NCBI GenBank assembly: GCA_013339765.2
Contig: CM023451.1
Span: 148,810,763 to 148,874,762 of the forward strand
Reading direction: 5' to 3'
Source of the DNA: Haemaphysalis longicornis
Lineage: Eukaryota; Arthropoda; Arachnida; Ixodida; Ixodidae
DNA: 64,000 nucleotides
Below the pieces are notes generated by a model that did not search any database, was not told where the DNA came from, and saw only the letters and a program-made list of their open reading frames with translations. Position numbers and translations under genes: made by a program. Positions 35,595 through 47,706 of this stretch are shown here, in pieces (position 1 is the stretch's first letter; the number at the start of each line of letters is the position of its first letter).

Positions 35595-37559
35595 ACGTGA
35601 TCTCGTTTTACTGGAGCGGGAGTAAACAGCCCCAACATCTTTTCGAGCATAAAAGTATACGCTCACGTATGTGGGTTAGACTCACAAAATTTCTTATTTA
35701 CGCACGAAGATAAATGGAAGTATCAATCACGAAAACGATGCTTGTTCGCCGTTGAAATACATGTTGCGAAAGAAACTGCGCGTTAACTTTCAAATGACGG
35801 GAAAAGTCAGCAGCGACCTTCCGGGCTTCGCTTAACACAGAATACCTGATAACAGGTGCAGCGAACCGAATAACAAGGTTAACTGAAAGGACAATACTTT
35901 CCGGATGCATCTCACGAAGGGTACCTCTTTTACGCGTCTGTGTGCACGTGCACGCGCACGTGTGCATTCGTTCGTGTTTTCGTGTGCACGTGTGTCCCTG
36001 CGTGCGTGTGTGAATTCGCTCCTCTCCGAGCACATGCTCTGGAATGAGAGATCTATTGAAATCACCTCCAATTAAAGCGATGGTGACCTGCAATGGATCT
36101 GACCTATTTTGTGTCGGAAAATGAAAGGCTAGTACAAATAACAATGGTGTCGCTCTTGAAAAGGTCGCAGGGAGGTTGACACGAAAATAACACCAGTCTA
36201 GACAACGCGGGCAGGCAGGGCACTTCTTCAACGTCATTTTAGACACATATGTTTGTCGAAAAGCCATTGCTAAAATTTGTCGCACTTCTTGCTCAATCCA
36301 AAAAGTAGGGCAAAGTGCGATAGTATATACGCGCGGACAGGCAGGGGGAAGGGGAGTGTTCGGAAGAGGGCTCTGGGACGGAAGGCGGAGGGAATGTAAA
36401 TGATGGGGGGCAGGGATGGGGAGCAGCGCTTGGCCGCTGACATGACGAAGGCGTAAGTGAATCGGTGATGAAGGCTAATGGATTCATTAGGCCAATCAAA
36501 TAGGTGGAGAATCAATAATAAATGAAATAGGAAATTCGGCCACCTCGCAATTCAGATGCGAAGACTGAGGAAACGTCGGGGCTGTGGCCTTCACTTGTTG
36601 GCTTTAGATTGGTGTGCCCACCTTATCGGTAGACCGGACACTGATGCTACCGAGCGTACGCCGTCTCTCTCAGCTAGGAGAACACCTGCACGTATGAGCT
36701 TACGGCATCACTAGGCGCACCCAATCCCCGACGCGTGCCTCCCCTCCCGAACATATGCGCCGCGACGCGCACTTCCCACACCTGCTCGTCGGCTCCTTGC
36801 CTCCTCGTAAATTCCCCTGACACTTCTTGGCCTAGCATTTTTCTCTTCTCCACCTTGCTGCACCGAGTTTTGAGGAACGCCAGGCACTGATGGAACTCAA
36901 GCTTAAACCGCTTGCACTGTTAGAGTACTATAAATGGAAAAAAAAAATTGGCCGCGTATCTGCTCCTTTCGTTGCAAATGTCGACGAAAGACAATAGTCG
37001 ACTTGCGCCCCTGCCAAGTAAATGCCTCCCTTCTCTTTCCCGCTCTCCTCTCATGTTGTTGCACTCGTGTCTCGTTCCTCCCAAGATAACACGCTAGGGG
37101 TTGGTTCAGTCAATTTAAATTTACCGCGTTCCTCTGCTCCAAGTCGGGTGCCGCGATGCCAGCGCTGCCGTACGGCGAAGACGCGCGTGAATCGAGGCAC
37201 CCTACTACAACGTTTATAGAACCACGTTGCTTTGCTCCACGAGCGTTTCAAGCGGAACGTGGAGCATATCTAGTGGAACATTTCGTTGCTGTTGCCATTT
37301 GATTTTTTTAAACGCCGCCAGGTAGCGCGGGCAACAGCAGGCGACGGTTTTCTGCAGTTGATGTAATATTTTATTTGCTATCGCAAAAACCAAGCATCCA
37401 CGAATTTTTTTAATAAAGGAACACTGCAAATATCACTCATGTATTGATTTTCTGCCTTATATTTGCGTAATATCGTGTGCTTGTTCAACAATGTTGACAA
37501 GTATGAACATTAACACCGGATTTAGACGTTTAGATGGGGCTGTGGGTATATAAGGCTAT

Positions 37560-37710
37560 TGCGCAGATTCTGTTTCACTTTGGCCGGGTGGCTGAATCGA
37601 GTGACAGACAGACAGACAGACAGACAGACTGACAGGCAGACAGACAGAGACAGACACACTGAAAGACCAAAATTTCTGCGTGTAAGTAGCCCAAGAAAGA
37701 CTATCGTCTT
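37560..37710 (-). repeat. Dispersed repeat R-D, copy 2, with internal array
   Basis: Minus strand reads TTCTTGGGCTACTTAC, AAATTTTGGTCTTTC, a TCTG array, then CACTCGATTCAGCCAC. The microsatellite is therefore part of a mobile or duplicated unit here. Confidence 0.7.
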
Positions 37711-38033
37711 TAAAAACCCTCTGTAAGAAGTATAGGACGTAGAAGAAGCTTGCAAATGAAAAATAGAGCCTTTAGAAAGTCCCCGTGAACTGAACACTAG
37801 CTCACTCTTATTGAAGAAGTGGATGACGCACAACGTATCAGGCCGTCAGTTGGCCTTAATGTTATTGGATTTTTTCGCAGTGTTCGGTGTGGCGCGTTCG
37901 CCAGCCTACGCCAAGCAACGTACATTTGATGTGGTGACACGACGCCATCGCTGACATGTCGGGGCCCACGTGACGGGCTTTACTCATGTGCGAGTCATTC
38001 CTCCAGATTGCAAAATTCAGAGAGACACGTCAC

Positions 38034-38661
38034 CTAAAGGGGACATGAAGGCAAAATACAAATTGGGTTAATTACAAAGGCTGCTTTGTCTCAATAACAA
38101 TGATACCAACTTCATCACAAACTTCAAGTAAATAATCGAGATATTAAGGAGAACATATAAAGCAGTGGCGACTGCCTAGCCACTTTCCGGTGGTTTCTCT
38201 ATGACGCCACAGAAACTTGTTTGTGTGATTGGCTGTCGCCGACCAAACCCACCGCCAAGAAGCAAGACGGGGGCGACCGTAGCGGGGTCTCTAGTTTCTT
38301 TCCCTGTCTTTCCTTGGAATAAATCAGTTGTTAGTACCGCATCTGTCTCGTCGTTCCTCGTGTTTTTCTGTCCTCGTTTGTAGCGCTCGTTTTTCCTTAA
38401 GTCTCTAGTTCTGCTTGACAGTATCACTGAGGTGATAACTTGAGGTTAAAACACCTATAACTGTGTTTGTTTCTGGCCCGTATTACGTCAGTACTGCCCA
38501 TAACACGTCACAGTAGAGCGAAATTTTACAGTTTTTCGAGATGTCTTGCGCTTTTTCGGTTAAAAAACGTCCTTCGTGAATGGAATGCAGCTGAGTGAGT
38601 TGCCAAAGGGTAGTGCTTTTAAACAGAACAGAGTCGTATTTTGTCTTCATGGCCCCTTTAA
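38034..38661. mobile_element. MITE family M1, copy 1
   Basis: Ends CTAAAGGGGACATGAAGGC and, reverse-complemented, TTAAAGGGGCCATGAAGAC are inverted repeats of about 25 bp. About 130 bp at the left end also matches the right end of copies 2 and 3. There is no coding sequence. The transposon superfamily is unassigned. Confidence 0.8.
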
Positions 38662-38870
38662 CCCTGTAATGCCCAAACTATGAAAATAATAGATAAAATT
38701 TCTAATGTTTTCTTACATTAGAGTTTGTTACTCAAACAATAAAGAATCGCGAAGAATTGTTTTCTCCCAGGGTTATAAAGTTACATAATATATCATAAAC
38801 GCATAAAAAGTAAGTATTTATATACCTACGTATGGAATGTCGGTATATAATGCAGCATATACCCATTTAC

Positions 38871-38894
38871 ACGTAGGTATATGTATACCTACGT
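38871..38894. repeat. 24-bp perfect palindrome with flanking half-copies
   Basis: ACGTAGGTATA, TG, TATACCTACGT. Another TATACCTACGTA lies 50 bp to the left. The surroundings are AT-rich. Confidence 0.85.
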
Positions 38895-39831
38895 ATAAAG
38901 TAGGTTTTAGTGTATCATATACCCCGTAAAAAGTGTATCATCCACCCATTGAAAGTACGTGTACGCCATCTGGGCGCGCTTACGATAAAGGAATCCATAT
39001 TTCAAGCTGTATCTCGAACTCCTTGCGGCCAGTTATCGAGCTATAGTTATTTGGAAAATGCTTAGGAGGTATCAGAAATGATACAGGGGGCATTTCTTGG
39101 CGGTCGAAAGGCCCAGGTGCGAGTAGAAAAATCTGAAAGATGGCGTATCTTTTATGATAGGTTGGGCGTTCTTACGCGTGGGTATTGGGATTGTTACACT
39201 TTATTTACAAGCTATGTGGTCTTCCTTGTATAATGGTAGGTCGTCGTGATTGCGTCATCTTCTTCCGCGACAACGTCCACGCCGTCAGAAGGATCTGTGT
39301 GTGGCGTGCTACCTTCGCCTCGTAATTGTTGCGGTGGATTTGGCTTGTGAGGGTTTTAGCTGCAGCCAGCTCCTGCCTCTTCACTCGTTGTTCGTTATTT
39401 TCCCGTCCTCTTGCCTATCCCCTGAGGTGTACTGACCTCGTTTCACAGCTGCCGCTGAACTAGACGCGCCAGGGTCCATAGGAGTTGAGACAGCACAGAC
39501 ATGGAAACCATGTCTATAGCGGTGCGACCATGCCCTTTCATTACCGTCGATACATTCGTAATTTAGAATGTCCAAACTGCTCCTGTTCAGTGCTCCATTG
39601 GGACGATGTTGACCTGTCATTACCACCGACATGATACTTTTACCTTTGCCTAGTTTCCTTCGCGTTGTTTTTCTGTTTTCCGCCCTTGTGGGCGCTACAT
39701 ATTCGCTATTATTGTAAATTCTCTGTGTTACTTGTGTATTAGCCTGCTCAAATCACAACTATAGGGCCTCAGTACATGTCTCTAACAGATGTTTTTAAGA
39801 TTGAATCAGATACATCCTAATTCGTAATCAT

Positions 39832-40677
39832 TCTTTGTCGAGTACCCCCATCTCCAGCCAGGACGGTGTAACGCTATGCATTTCCACAATAAATCAGATT
39901 TCGCGGAAATTGATGATTTCTTTCGTCATAATAGCGTAAATGGAGATAATTGGTCGGACAGAGTTTTGAAAACCAAAGAACTGAGAAAAGCATAAACAAT
40001 AAATAGCGAAAATGGCGAACAGTGTAACGCGCCTGCGTTTCCACAATAAGGAGATTTCGCAGGAAGTTCGGAAGTTCCACCTTTAATCGTTAAAAAACGG
40101 AATAATTCGACGAACACAATTTTGAAAAACCAAAAAGTAAGAAAAAAAATATAAAAATAGCCAAAACAGCAAAGCGTGTAACGTCTGGCATTTCTAGAAA
40201 AATGAATATTTCGCGGAAGTTCCATCTTTAGTCGGGAAAATAGCGTAAGCGGAGGTAATCGGTCGAACAAAATTTTGGAATACCAAAAATTAAGAAAGAT
40301 ATAAGAAAATAGCGAAAAGGACGAGCTATGTAACTCCCTCCATTTGAACAAAAATGCAGATTTCACGGAAGCTCCACTTTTATTCTTGTTAACAGCGTAA
40401 ATGAAGATAATTAGTCGAACAGAATTTTTAAAAATCCAAAATCAAAATTGTTAAAAATAGCAAAATGTGGAACGGTGTAACGCCCTTCATTTACGCAAAA
40501 ATGCAGATTCTGCGGAAGTAACTCCTGTAATCGTTCTACTAGCATAAAGGAATATAATTCGTCGGACGGAATTGACAAAAAAAACAATATATTTGGCTGT
40601 AAAGAAGTCACACTCTAGACATGCGGCATAAGAATGCTACGCATTAGTAGACCTTTCTCGGAATTTCTGGAGATTAT
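39832..40677. mobile_element. Satellite-bearing dispersed element, copy A (five units)
   Basis: Five tandem units of about 148-158 bp start near 39866, 40021, 40179, 40328 and 40476, each with GTGTAACG then GCATTTC...CAG and AGCGTAAATGGAGATAATTG. The array is bounded by TTCTTTGTCGAGTACCCCC on one side and CACTCTAGACATGCGGC with AATGCTACGCATTAGTAGAC on the other. Both flanks recur at copy B, so this is a mobile unit with an internal array. Confidence 0.85.
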
Positions 40678-40679
40678 TT

Positions 40680-40745
40680 TTAGTTATAGCCGCGCGCTCG
40701 ACTGGCATTCCACGGTGCCCTGGTTCGAATTCCAGACCCCGATTC
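40680..40745 (+). repeat. Decayed tRNA-like sequence
   Basis: GCGCGCTCGACTGGCATTCC and GGTTCGAATTCCAGACC, the latter close to a B box, follow directly on the end of the satellite-bearing element. Probably a tRNA-derived remnant. Confidence 0.3.
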
Positions 40746-41289
40746 GACCCATTTTCTTCTTGATGTTGTTCGCTTTGCGGTGTGGTTCATTTTTGGAAGC
40801 ATCGCTCGCTAGCCCCGACGCCGGAAGCCAGATTTTCGCGTCGTCAAGCAGTTAATGCTTCTGTATAAGGAAGCTTCAACACTTGGAATTCGTACTGGAA
40901 AATTTAAACACCTAAAAGTGTCTTACTGCGCAGAGAAAGCGCGGGACGTTGTTTAGGTGGGGGTGGAGCATTGAGTTCGAGCAGTTGGGCCGTCCTGCTT
41001 GTCAACTTATCCCACGCAAGTGGCATGAGCGTAGAGGGAGATAGGACAGAAAGCAAACACACTTTAGTGACCAAAGAATAATTCATGGTATGAATGGAGA
41101 TGCGTGTGATTAAGTGTAACAAAAACCTGTGGCTGATTCCTCTGTCATAGGAATCGGTAAAACACGAACGTGAAATGTTCAGGGAAATCTGCAGTGAAAT
41201 GAGCATGATTTGCGGGTCGGTGGCTGTCTTGTGGGTGTGCTTGGTGAGCAACGTCCTGCTGGCGGGTCGCTTCGGAAAAGGTGTACTGG

Positions 41290-42075
41290 GCGTCATTTGC
41301 CGTGACGGATATGACGTCAGTGAAATTTTGGGGTATCCCGGCCTAAAACACTTTCGTGTTAAAATATAAATCCCGAAAACGAACAAGTTTAAAAGAGCCA
41401 AGAAAGAAAATACAACTTCGTTTAATTTGAAAGAACTAGGATTCAGTATATCACTTAGCTTCATTACAGCCACAAAAGATGTTTTTAACGAAAAAAAAAG
41501 CAAGAAGTATTCAAAAACTTTCAAATTTTGCGCCACAGTGTCGTGTTATGAGCAAGAATGACGTCATACCGGCCAACAATAAAACAATTTTCCGTGCGTT
41601 AACTGCACGTTAGCATTCAAGTGATGCTGGTCAAATGGAACTAGAGGCGCCATTACAGACGTCCAGTCATGTGTCGTCGCGACAGGTCACTTAGGCGGCC
41701 GCCAATCGCACAAACAAGGTTCTGTGATGTGATAGAAAAGTTGCGGGAAATTGGCTAGGGGGTCGCGACTGCTTCACACGTTTCCTTTAATATCTCCCGT
41801 TATTTTTTCGAAGATTGCGATGATATTGGTATCATTGTTATCGGGACTAAGCAGTCTTTCTAATAAACCCAACTTATATTTTGTCTTCATGGCTCCTTTA
41901 AGTATAACGTACTCTTTAGTACTAAAGGTTGCTTCCCCACAAGAAGACCCTGTGTGCAGGGGTGCAGCCCTTTACAGGCCGCTTGCTTTGTTGCATTGGC
42001 GTCACTTCCGTGACGGATATGACGTCATGGAAATCTTTGTGTATCCCGGAATAAAAACCTTTCGTGTTAAATGGT
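41290..42075. repeat. 85-bp direct repeat flanking MITE copy 2
   Basis: GTGACGGATATGACGTCA with GTATCCCGG and TTTCGTGTTAAA occurs at about 41300-41372 and again at about 42011-42073. The copies differ by several substitutions, so this is not a fresh target duplication. Confidence 0.65.
41389..41901. mobile_element. MITE family M1, copy 2
   Basis: The right end (ATGGCTCCTTTAAG reversed) and the 130 bp inside it match copy 1. The left end TTAAAAGAGCCAAGAAAG is a diverged inverted repeat of it. The interior shares CACGTTAGCATTCAAGTGAT and GGAACTAGAGG with copy 3. Confidence 0.78.
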
Positions 42076-42101
42076 GTATGGAGAGCGGTGAATCGGTACT
42101 C

Positions 42102-42218
42102 TTTCTAGTGTTTGAGGCGCGCCGTAATTTTGACCACCTGGTAATCTTTAACGTGCACCGAAATCTCGGCACACGGGCATTTTCGGTTTCCGCCTGTTTT
42201 AGAAAAACGGCCTGGTGA
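42102..42218 (-). mobile_element. Truncated Ruka-like SINE with 13-bp target duplication
   Basis: It contains GGTCAAAATTACGGCG in the tail direction and CACGTTAAAGATTACCAGG in the body. It is flanked by TGAATCGGTACTC at 42089-42101 and 42219-42231. Only the 3' part of the SINE remains. Confidence 0.85.
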
Positions 42219-42299
42219 TGAATCGGTACTCATACAAATGCACGATGAGTTCGCAGACGCAGTGAAGAAGAAAAAAAAAAAAAAAAACGTCTGCACTAT

Positions 42300-45069
42300 C
42301 CGGCACTGGTAGTCTCACATTAGCTCGAATGGTTTCCTTTGTCCCACATGAACGCATGTGTCTTGTTTGTTGTGTCGTTCCCTTTCTCGTTGAATCAAGA
42401 TTTATGCAATCAATCAATCTGCTGTTCTTTGTAGGCTCACTCCTGTCATCTGGCTCTGTGGCGTCGAACAAAGTCTGGCCGCCCTGCGTAAACAACTAAA
42501 AACAACGCTTTCGCTTCCCGCCCGCCTATGCGACGCTTGTAGAGAGCTTGTCGTAAGGAAAAAAAAGATCAAGAAAAGGAACGCCTCAGTGTTAATGGGA
42601 ATAATGGAGGGCGCGATGAAAGGCTGGCGTTTTCCTTGTGCCTCTCATGAGCAATAATCAGGGCAGCCTCTGGATGCCAAAGAAGTACAATGTTTGCTAT
42701 AGTTGAACTTGTGGTGGATGGAAGATGTCAGAACATTGAATTTTATTAGGCATACGGGCATATCTCAGCACACGTTAACACAACTTTAATTTTTTTTCGG
42801 TATGTTTGAACGTCACTGCAAAAAGGAAGACTCTTGTACTATGGCTTCCTAGAGCGTGCATCTAAAGACAAAAAAGTAGTTATTTCCAGATTATTGCAAA
42901 ATAAACTAACGAAGAGGAGCTTGGGGATGCTAGGCATCTGAGGAAAAGCAGCTCTCGATTACGAAGAGTACGTGCCCTATAGTTAGAACAAACCTAATTT
43001 GGCGTAGTTCAGAAGACTTGCACAACACTCGTTAACAAAATTAAGGTTAAGTACAAGTAAATTGAATGATAAGTAAAAGGCATGTAAAGAGGGAATACAT
43101 TTTGCTCTGTTGGAGATAGCAGTTCCACGATTACAGTCAATATCTTAAACACACACGCGCATGCACAGCAAGGAACATAACAACAATTAATTAAAGCAGG
43201 CCAAATATAAAAATGGGCATTCGCCAAGTCAATTCGAGCCAAAATTATTTTGAGAAAGTTTCTTCTGAAATTTTTTATTTCAAATTATCAATAAAACTGA
43301 AACTACACGCAAAAAAAAATACTTCAGGCCCACTTAAACATATATACAATGAAGAACTAGAAAAAAAATGTTGTAACGTCTTAGCGAAAATTCCTCGTGT
43401 TACAAAAGAACTTTGCTGAAGTCGGAGTTGCACTCTAACTTAGTTTCTTCAAATTGTTTAGGCTCAATATCGTTTTGCATGGTTACAGCAGCAGTTTTGG
43501 GGCGTGCCACGCATTACAAATACTGGTGATTCTGTGAACATACAATTACCCGATGCTCCTGCTTTTACAGGATCGTCATGATTCTCCCGCTGAAATTGGG
43601 ACGCACCCAACCCTATGTTTTCCCCCTTTAAGCTGGTTGCAAAAGAATAAGACGCGGCTGCAACGCCAGCGATGCCAGTTCCGGGAGAGGCTTTGGTAAC
43701 ACCTTACGGCAAGCTGGCTTGCCCAAATACCAAAACAAATTACGAAACTGCTTTGCCAATCCAGCGTCTGGTATGCAAAAACTACACTAATAGGAAAGCT
43801 AATGTTAAAGACATTTTCTTTTCTCTCACAGAAACACGAGCACATCACATTAAGTTACATCGAATTAGTAACGGGGAACGTTACATGGGAAAGTTAGTGG
43901 GAAGTGCGTTACGACGACATCGCTATTGCGTACGAAGAAGTCTAATTAAAACTGTAACTAGAAACGGTATTGAAGCACTAAACGCAAACCGTCCGGAGAC
44001 AACTAGTAGGAGGTACTATTACGTTTATTTCAAGCTTTCGACAATGGCAGGAGAAAAACACACACGCACATGCATCGTTTAGAATTCGTATTGCTACTGA
44101 ATTTCCAAATGCGATGGGAACACTTGCAGCTGGCGAGAAAATGGCAATACAAAGACCAGCGGTTGGCAAAAGAAGAACACGCAAGTACACATCCGCGAGG
44201 CACATTGTTCTCACTACTATTCTGTTCCGCTCTGCACCTTCCACGCCGGCGGCAGTTAACGAGGAACGGTAACGGCTTGTAACGTTACAAATGAACGGAG
44301 GGGTGAATGAATACAGATGAAGTTTTGGGTACTGGCTTTATTTATCCTCTCGCATTAAATGAAAAGAATTATGACCTGAATTTTCCGGACAAGTGGTCGA
44401 AAACACTTATTATCGCTTTATGAACCGAGAGGAGAGACCCCATTCAGACCGGCTCGGGACGTGACGTGAGTGCGGAATTAACTGTTTTCATGGTCAGCAG
44501 CCGACAATGGAAGATAGCAAAGTGAGTGAAAACGAACAAAAAGAAATACAACGCTGCCTTGTCGAGCCTTCGCCAGCGGAACGATGAAATATTAACATTT
44601 AGCATTAATAATGGCTGCTGTTATGAGACAATTTCGCGGCAACGCGAGTGTACGGGAAATAAAAAAGAGACCGTCTAGATTGCGGCGTAAGGGATTTGAG
44701 GGTGATTAGTGCCTCGAACCGTTTCCAGCCTGCTTGAAGTACTTGCTGGGTTTCATGCTCAGAGATTGTTTCGGTACAACGCATAAAGCCGTGGCGGTGA
44801 AATGGAACGCTATTTATTTTGCTAGTTGTGGCGCAGGAAGAGCACATCGCTTAAAGTTATATTAAAAATTGTTTCTTGCTGGTTTTAGGGGGCCCGCAAT
44901 ATGTTTTCCTCTTGGGTGTTTTCGGACTAGGGTGTTACGCCCGGAATGTACACCTTGGCTGCGAAATACGCGTCAACTTACGAATGGGGAATAAATTAGA
45001 CTATCTGGGGATCGAAGCTCGCGCAAATCTCGACAGACCGGTCTTTTTTATTTCCTTAAAACGATGACG
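42300..45069. other. No recognisable gene; one region rich in GTAACG motifs
   Basis: A 136-codon frame at 43672-44082 has no domain I know. The stretch 43860-44290 repeats GTAAC and CGTTAC motifs on both strands and may be an old MITE. Confidence 0.4.
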
Positions 45070-45183
45070 ATGATGATTGCGGCCGGGATCAATCCCGCGA
45101 CCTGGTGGTTACTAACACGACGTCTTACCCCCAAGAAAGGTTGTAACTTCAACGCCTTACCACTAAGCCACCGCGGTGGGTAT
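45070..45183 (-). mobile_element. tRNA-derived SINE head fragment
   Basis: On the minus strand: ACCCACCGCGGTGGCTTAGT (A-box region), then GGTCGCGGGATTGATCCCGG (B-box region). An extra stretch (AGTTACAACCTTTCTTGG) lies between the boxes, so the spacing is longer than in the copy at 16 kb. The 3' body is missing and a GATGATG-rich sequence follows. Confidence 0.65.
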
Positions 45184-45351
45184 TAATGGCCGTCTTAGAT
45201 TTTCCTTTATAGGAAGAACATGCGAATCGATTCAACACGCATACGGAGAAATGCTGGCATTCGGAACATTATAGCAGTTAAATATCCACTTTCTGCAGTG
45301 ATGCCATTGGCAGCTGCTGTTTGACAAAAACCTTTTACTGTAGCAGCATCG

Positions 45352-45725
45352 TGTTAGCACATCTGTCTTGCTATAAGAGTAAACGCATCGTATCGTTGCG
45401 GCCATTAGAGCATTAGAGCAATAAGTCGGGATGTCGGGATGGCATGGCAGTAAGATCAGGAAGGCTGAGAGAAGTTAGGATGGCTGAGCGGAGGTTACCG
45501 CGTACCGAAGACCATTACCGTGCCGAAGACCGTTTGGGCCATGTACCGAAGAAGGCCAGTAGGCCTACGCAGAGTCATGCTGTCCGAGCCAATCCGCTTG
45601 CCCAGAAGGAACTAACTTTTTTTTTCCTTTTCGTGGCCGTAGCCACCTGCGGCTGAGCCAGGCCTGTACAGCACAAAAAGTATCAGCGCCGTGTGGGGCG
45701 CTGCATGTTGGTTAACATTGTAACA
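45352..45725 (+). repeat. Direct repeat pair, copy 1 (LTR-like)
   Basis: Begins TGTTAGCAC and ends TTGTAACA. About 260 bp of its 3' part is clearly homologous to 45945-46204 (GGAGGTTACCGCGTACC, GTGGCCGTAGCCACCTGC). The first 100 bp is poorly matched. No target duplication or primer site was found. Confidence 0.55.
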
Positions 45726-45852
45726 ACCCATCCATATTAAGAGAAACTCTACGAAGAGTACCTATTCACAGGTTTCCTTGACCTCGTCCTACGTTGTAAG
45801 TTTGATGTGCTAGCTGAAGCCACGTTAGAGTCACTGGTTACACGCGTACTAC

Positions 45853-46204
45853 TGTTAGCACTCACTACAGCGTCTCTGAACAGCTACTTCCAGGGAAGTC
45901 ATTCCCACGCGGCAGTACCTCACAAGACGCGTCTAGAACGGCTGGTGCTTGGAGAGAGAGAAGTCATGACGGCTGAGTGGAGGTTACCGCGTACCAAAGA
46001 CCATTCGGCCTACGAAAATGGTCAGTAAGCCTACGAAAAGAGAAGGAACGGAGTCATGTTGTCCGAGTCCGCCCGCTTGCCCAGAACGAACTAACTTTAT
46101 TTCCCTTTTCCTGGCCGTAGCCACCTGCAGGTGCGCCAGGCCTGTACAACACAAAAAGTATCAGAGCCGTGTGGGGGTGTTGCATGTTAGTTAACGTTGT
46201 AACA
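45853..46204 (+). repeat. Direct repeat pair, copy 2 (LTR-like)
   Basis: Same TGTTAGCAC start and TTGTAACA end, with strong homology to copy 1 in the 3' two thirds. Only 127 bp separate the copies, so this is either two solo LTRs or a tandem duplication. Confidence 0.55.
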
Positions 46205-46499
46205 AAATTATTGCTTGATTCTGGCGGTAAGGACCTTGCTTAATTTTTAGAAAAAGGTAGTACTGACCGCCTGCAACTTTCGTGCACAGGGTTGCAGCGT
46301 AAGCTAACAAACAAGCTACGCTTTCTTTTCTGTGTTCTGTCCTGTAAGCAGGCCACAGAAACTGGCAAGTATGCGGAAGTTCATGTTTTTCCAAAAGTTT
46401 ATAAAAACATGCGGCCCCGCGCCGGAAATCCTCTAGTGTATCCGCTGTTTTGTGCGTCATTGCCCCTAATTTAGTCCGCTTACGCACCGATTCTAATGA

Positions 46500-47370
46500 C
46501 GCGCAAGCCGAATGAAAAGCTTTCAAAATCACGAAATAAAAAGCGGTAAAGTACAGCTGGAAGTAATACTTCAGGGCCTCGAAATAGCGCTCCGCTCATA
46601 TATTGCGGCCGCTGTTGGGAATCAGCCATCCCAGCGCTGTCACCACTGTTGGGACTGGGCCATCTCACCGCGGCCACCACTGTTGCGACTGGCCATCCGA
46701 GCGCAGTCACCGGCGTTGCGACGTGGCCTTGCTCCGTCTGCTATCGACGCGGCGCAGAGCAGTGCGATGAAGTTCTCGAGCCGACGAAGAGTTGAAGCAA
46801 CATTTATATACAGTATGTACAATGCTAACAAAACCGTTACATGACTCGCACAAAGGCGACAGCACGCCTGTACTGGGTGCTTCCGAAAAGTACCGCGCTC
46901 GCTGTGCTTCTGGGCGGATTTTATACCCCCGGGAGTCCGTTGCAGCCGCGAGCGGTTTGAATCACTCCAAGCAGGACTCTCGTTGGCCGAAGTTTGAATC
47001 CGACGAATGGAGGCGAAGCGATGGCGGCAGCTGAGCCGCCACAACGGGAAAAGGGAAGGCATGTCGCTGCGCCTCTGCCGCGGGCCGGTCGTCCGAGGGA
47101 TGATTCGGCCCAGCCGTGAAGAAGGGAAAAGGGGAGGCGACTCTGCACGCCTTCAAGTTCGCGCACGTCTGCCGCTGGCGGCTTGGTCGAGGCGCGAATC
47201 GGCCCCGCTGTCGGCGCTTCGCCCCGTGCCGCGAATTTGGGCTGGGCGCTCTGGCACAACAGCGCACGCTCCTGGTGCCCCTAGCCAAAGGAGGAGGAGT
47301 CGGAGGCAGCCTACTTCATCAACTAACACCCTTAGTTGTAATTCATCAACTACTCTTGTGTTCGCACAGT
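46500..47370 (-). other. GC-rich block with TATA motif, possible LTR
   Basis: Minus strand shows CTGTATATAAATGTTGC near 46800-46815, after a 500-bp CpG-rich stretch, with repeated GATGGC...CAACAG units at 46610-46700 downstream. It could be an old LTR. No paired copy was found in the window and no ORF is supported. Confidence 0.3.
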
Positions 47371-47525
47371 GTTGGGAGATCCGCATTTTCAGGTTGTGTC
47401 GTTCGATATTTCGACGCAGCGAGGTTTACGAAGATCTTCCTCTTCGTGTTTGTCAATTTCCTGAGGGGGGAGGACGCACCTGGCTTTTTTTTCAGTGCTC
47501 CAAACATGGCGGAGAACGATGTTGA

Positions 47526-47706
47526 ATAAAATTATTGGATTTGATTTGATTTGGTTTGATTTCCCGAGCGCACACCTGTGAGAAAACTTGGCGTCAGGCC
47601 AAGGGATGTTTGTACCAATTTTTGCCGGTTGGTGGCCAGCGGTGGGATTCGAACCAACCACCTCCAGCAGCCGAGACGGGCGCCCTAACCACTAGACCGT
47701 GGCTGC
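47526..47706 (-). mobile_element. Second type of tRNA-derived SINE with (AAATC)n tail
   Basis: The minus strand has GGTCTAGTGGTTAGGGCG (A box) and GGTTGGTTCGAATCCCACC (B box). About 100 bp of unrelated body follows, then a tail of AAATC repeats ending near 47530. Body and tail differ from the Ruka-like copies, so this is a distinct SINE. Target duplication not evident. Confidence 0.7.

Noticed and set aside
35396..35713. Ser-Leu-Thr-His repeat protein
   Set aside because: Translation of the ACTC microsatellite.
39866..40615. CRISPR-like array of direct repeats
   Set aside because: Units are contiguous, about 150 bp, without unique spacers, in a eukaryotic genome; it is a tandem satellite.
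40904..41536. 210-codon minus-strand frame with a hydrophobic N-terminus
   Set aside because: It runs across a MITE boundary and a direct repeat, so it cannot be one ancestral gene.
43672..44082. 136-codon plus-strand frame as a host gene
   Set aside because: No recognisable domain or family, no splice context, and it lies in a stretch with repeated GTAACG motifs.
47625..47706. Possible tRNA gene with good A and B boxes
   Set aside because: Anticodon stem and acceptor do not pair properly and a SINE body with (AAATC)n tail follows.
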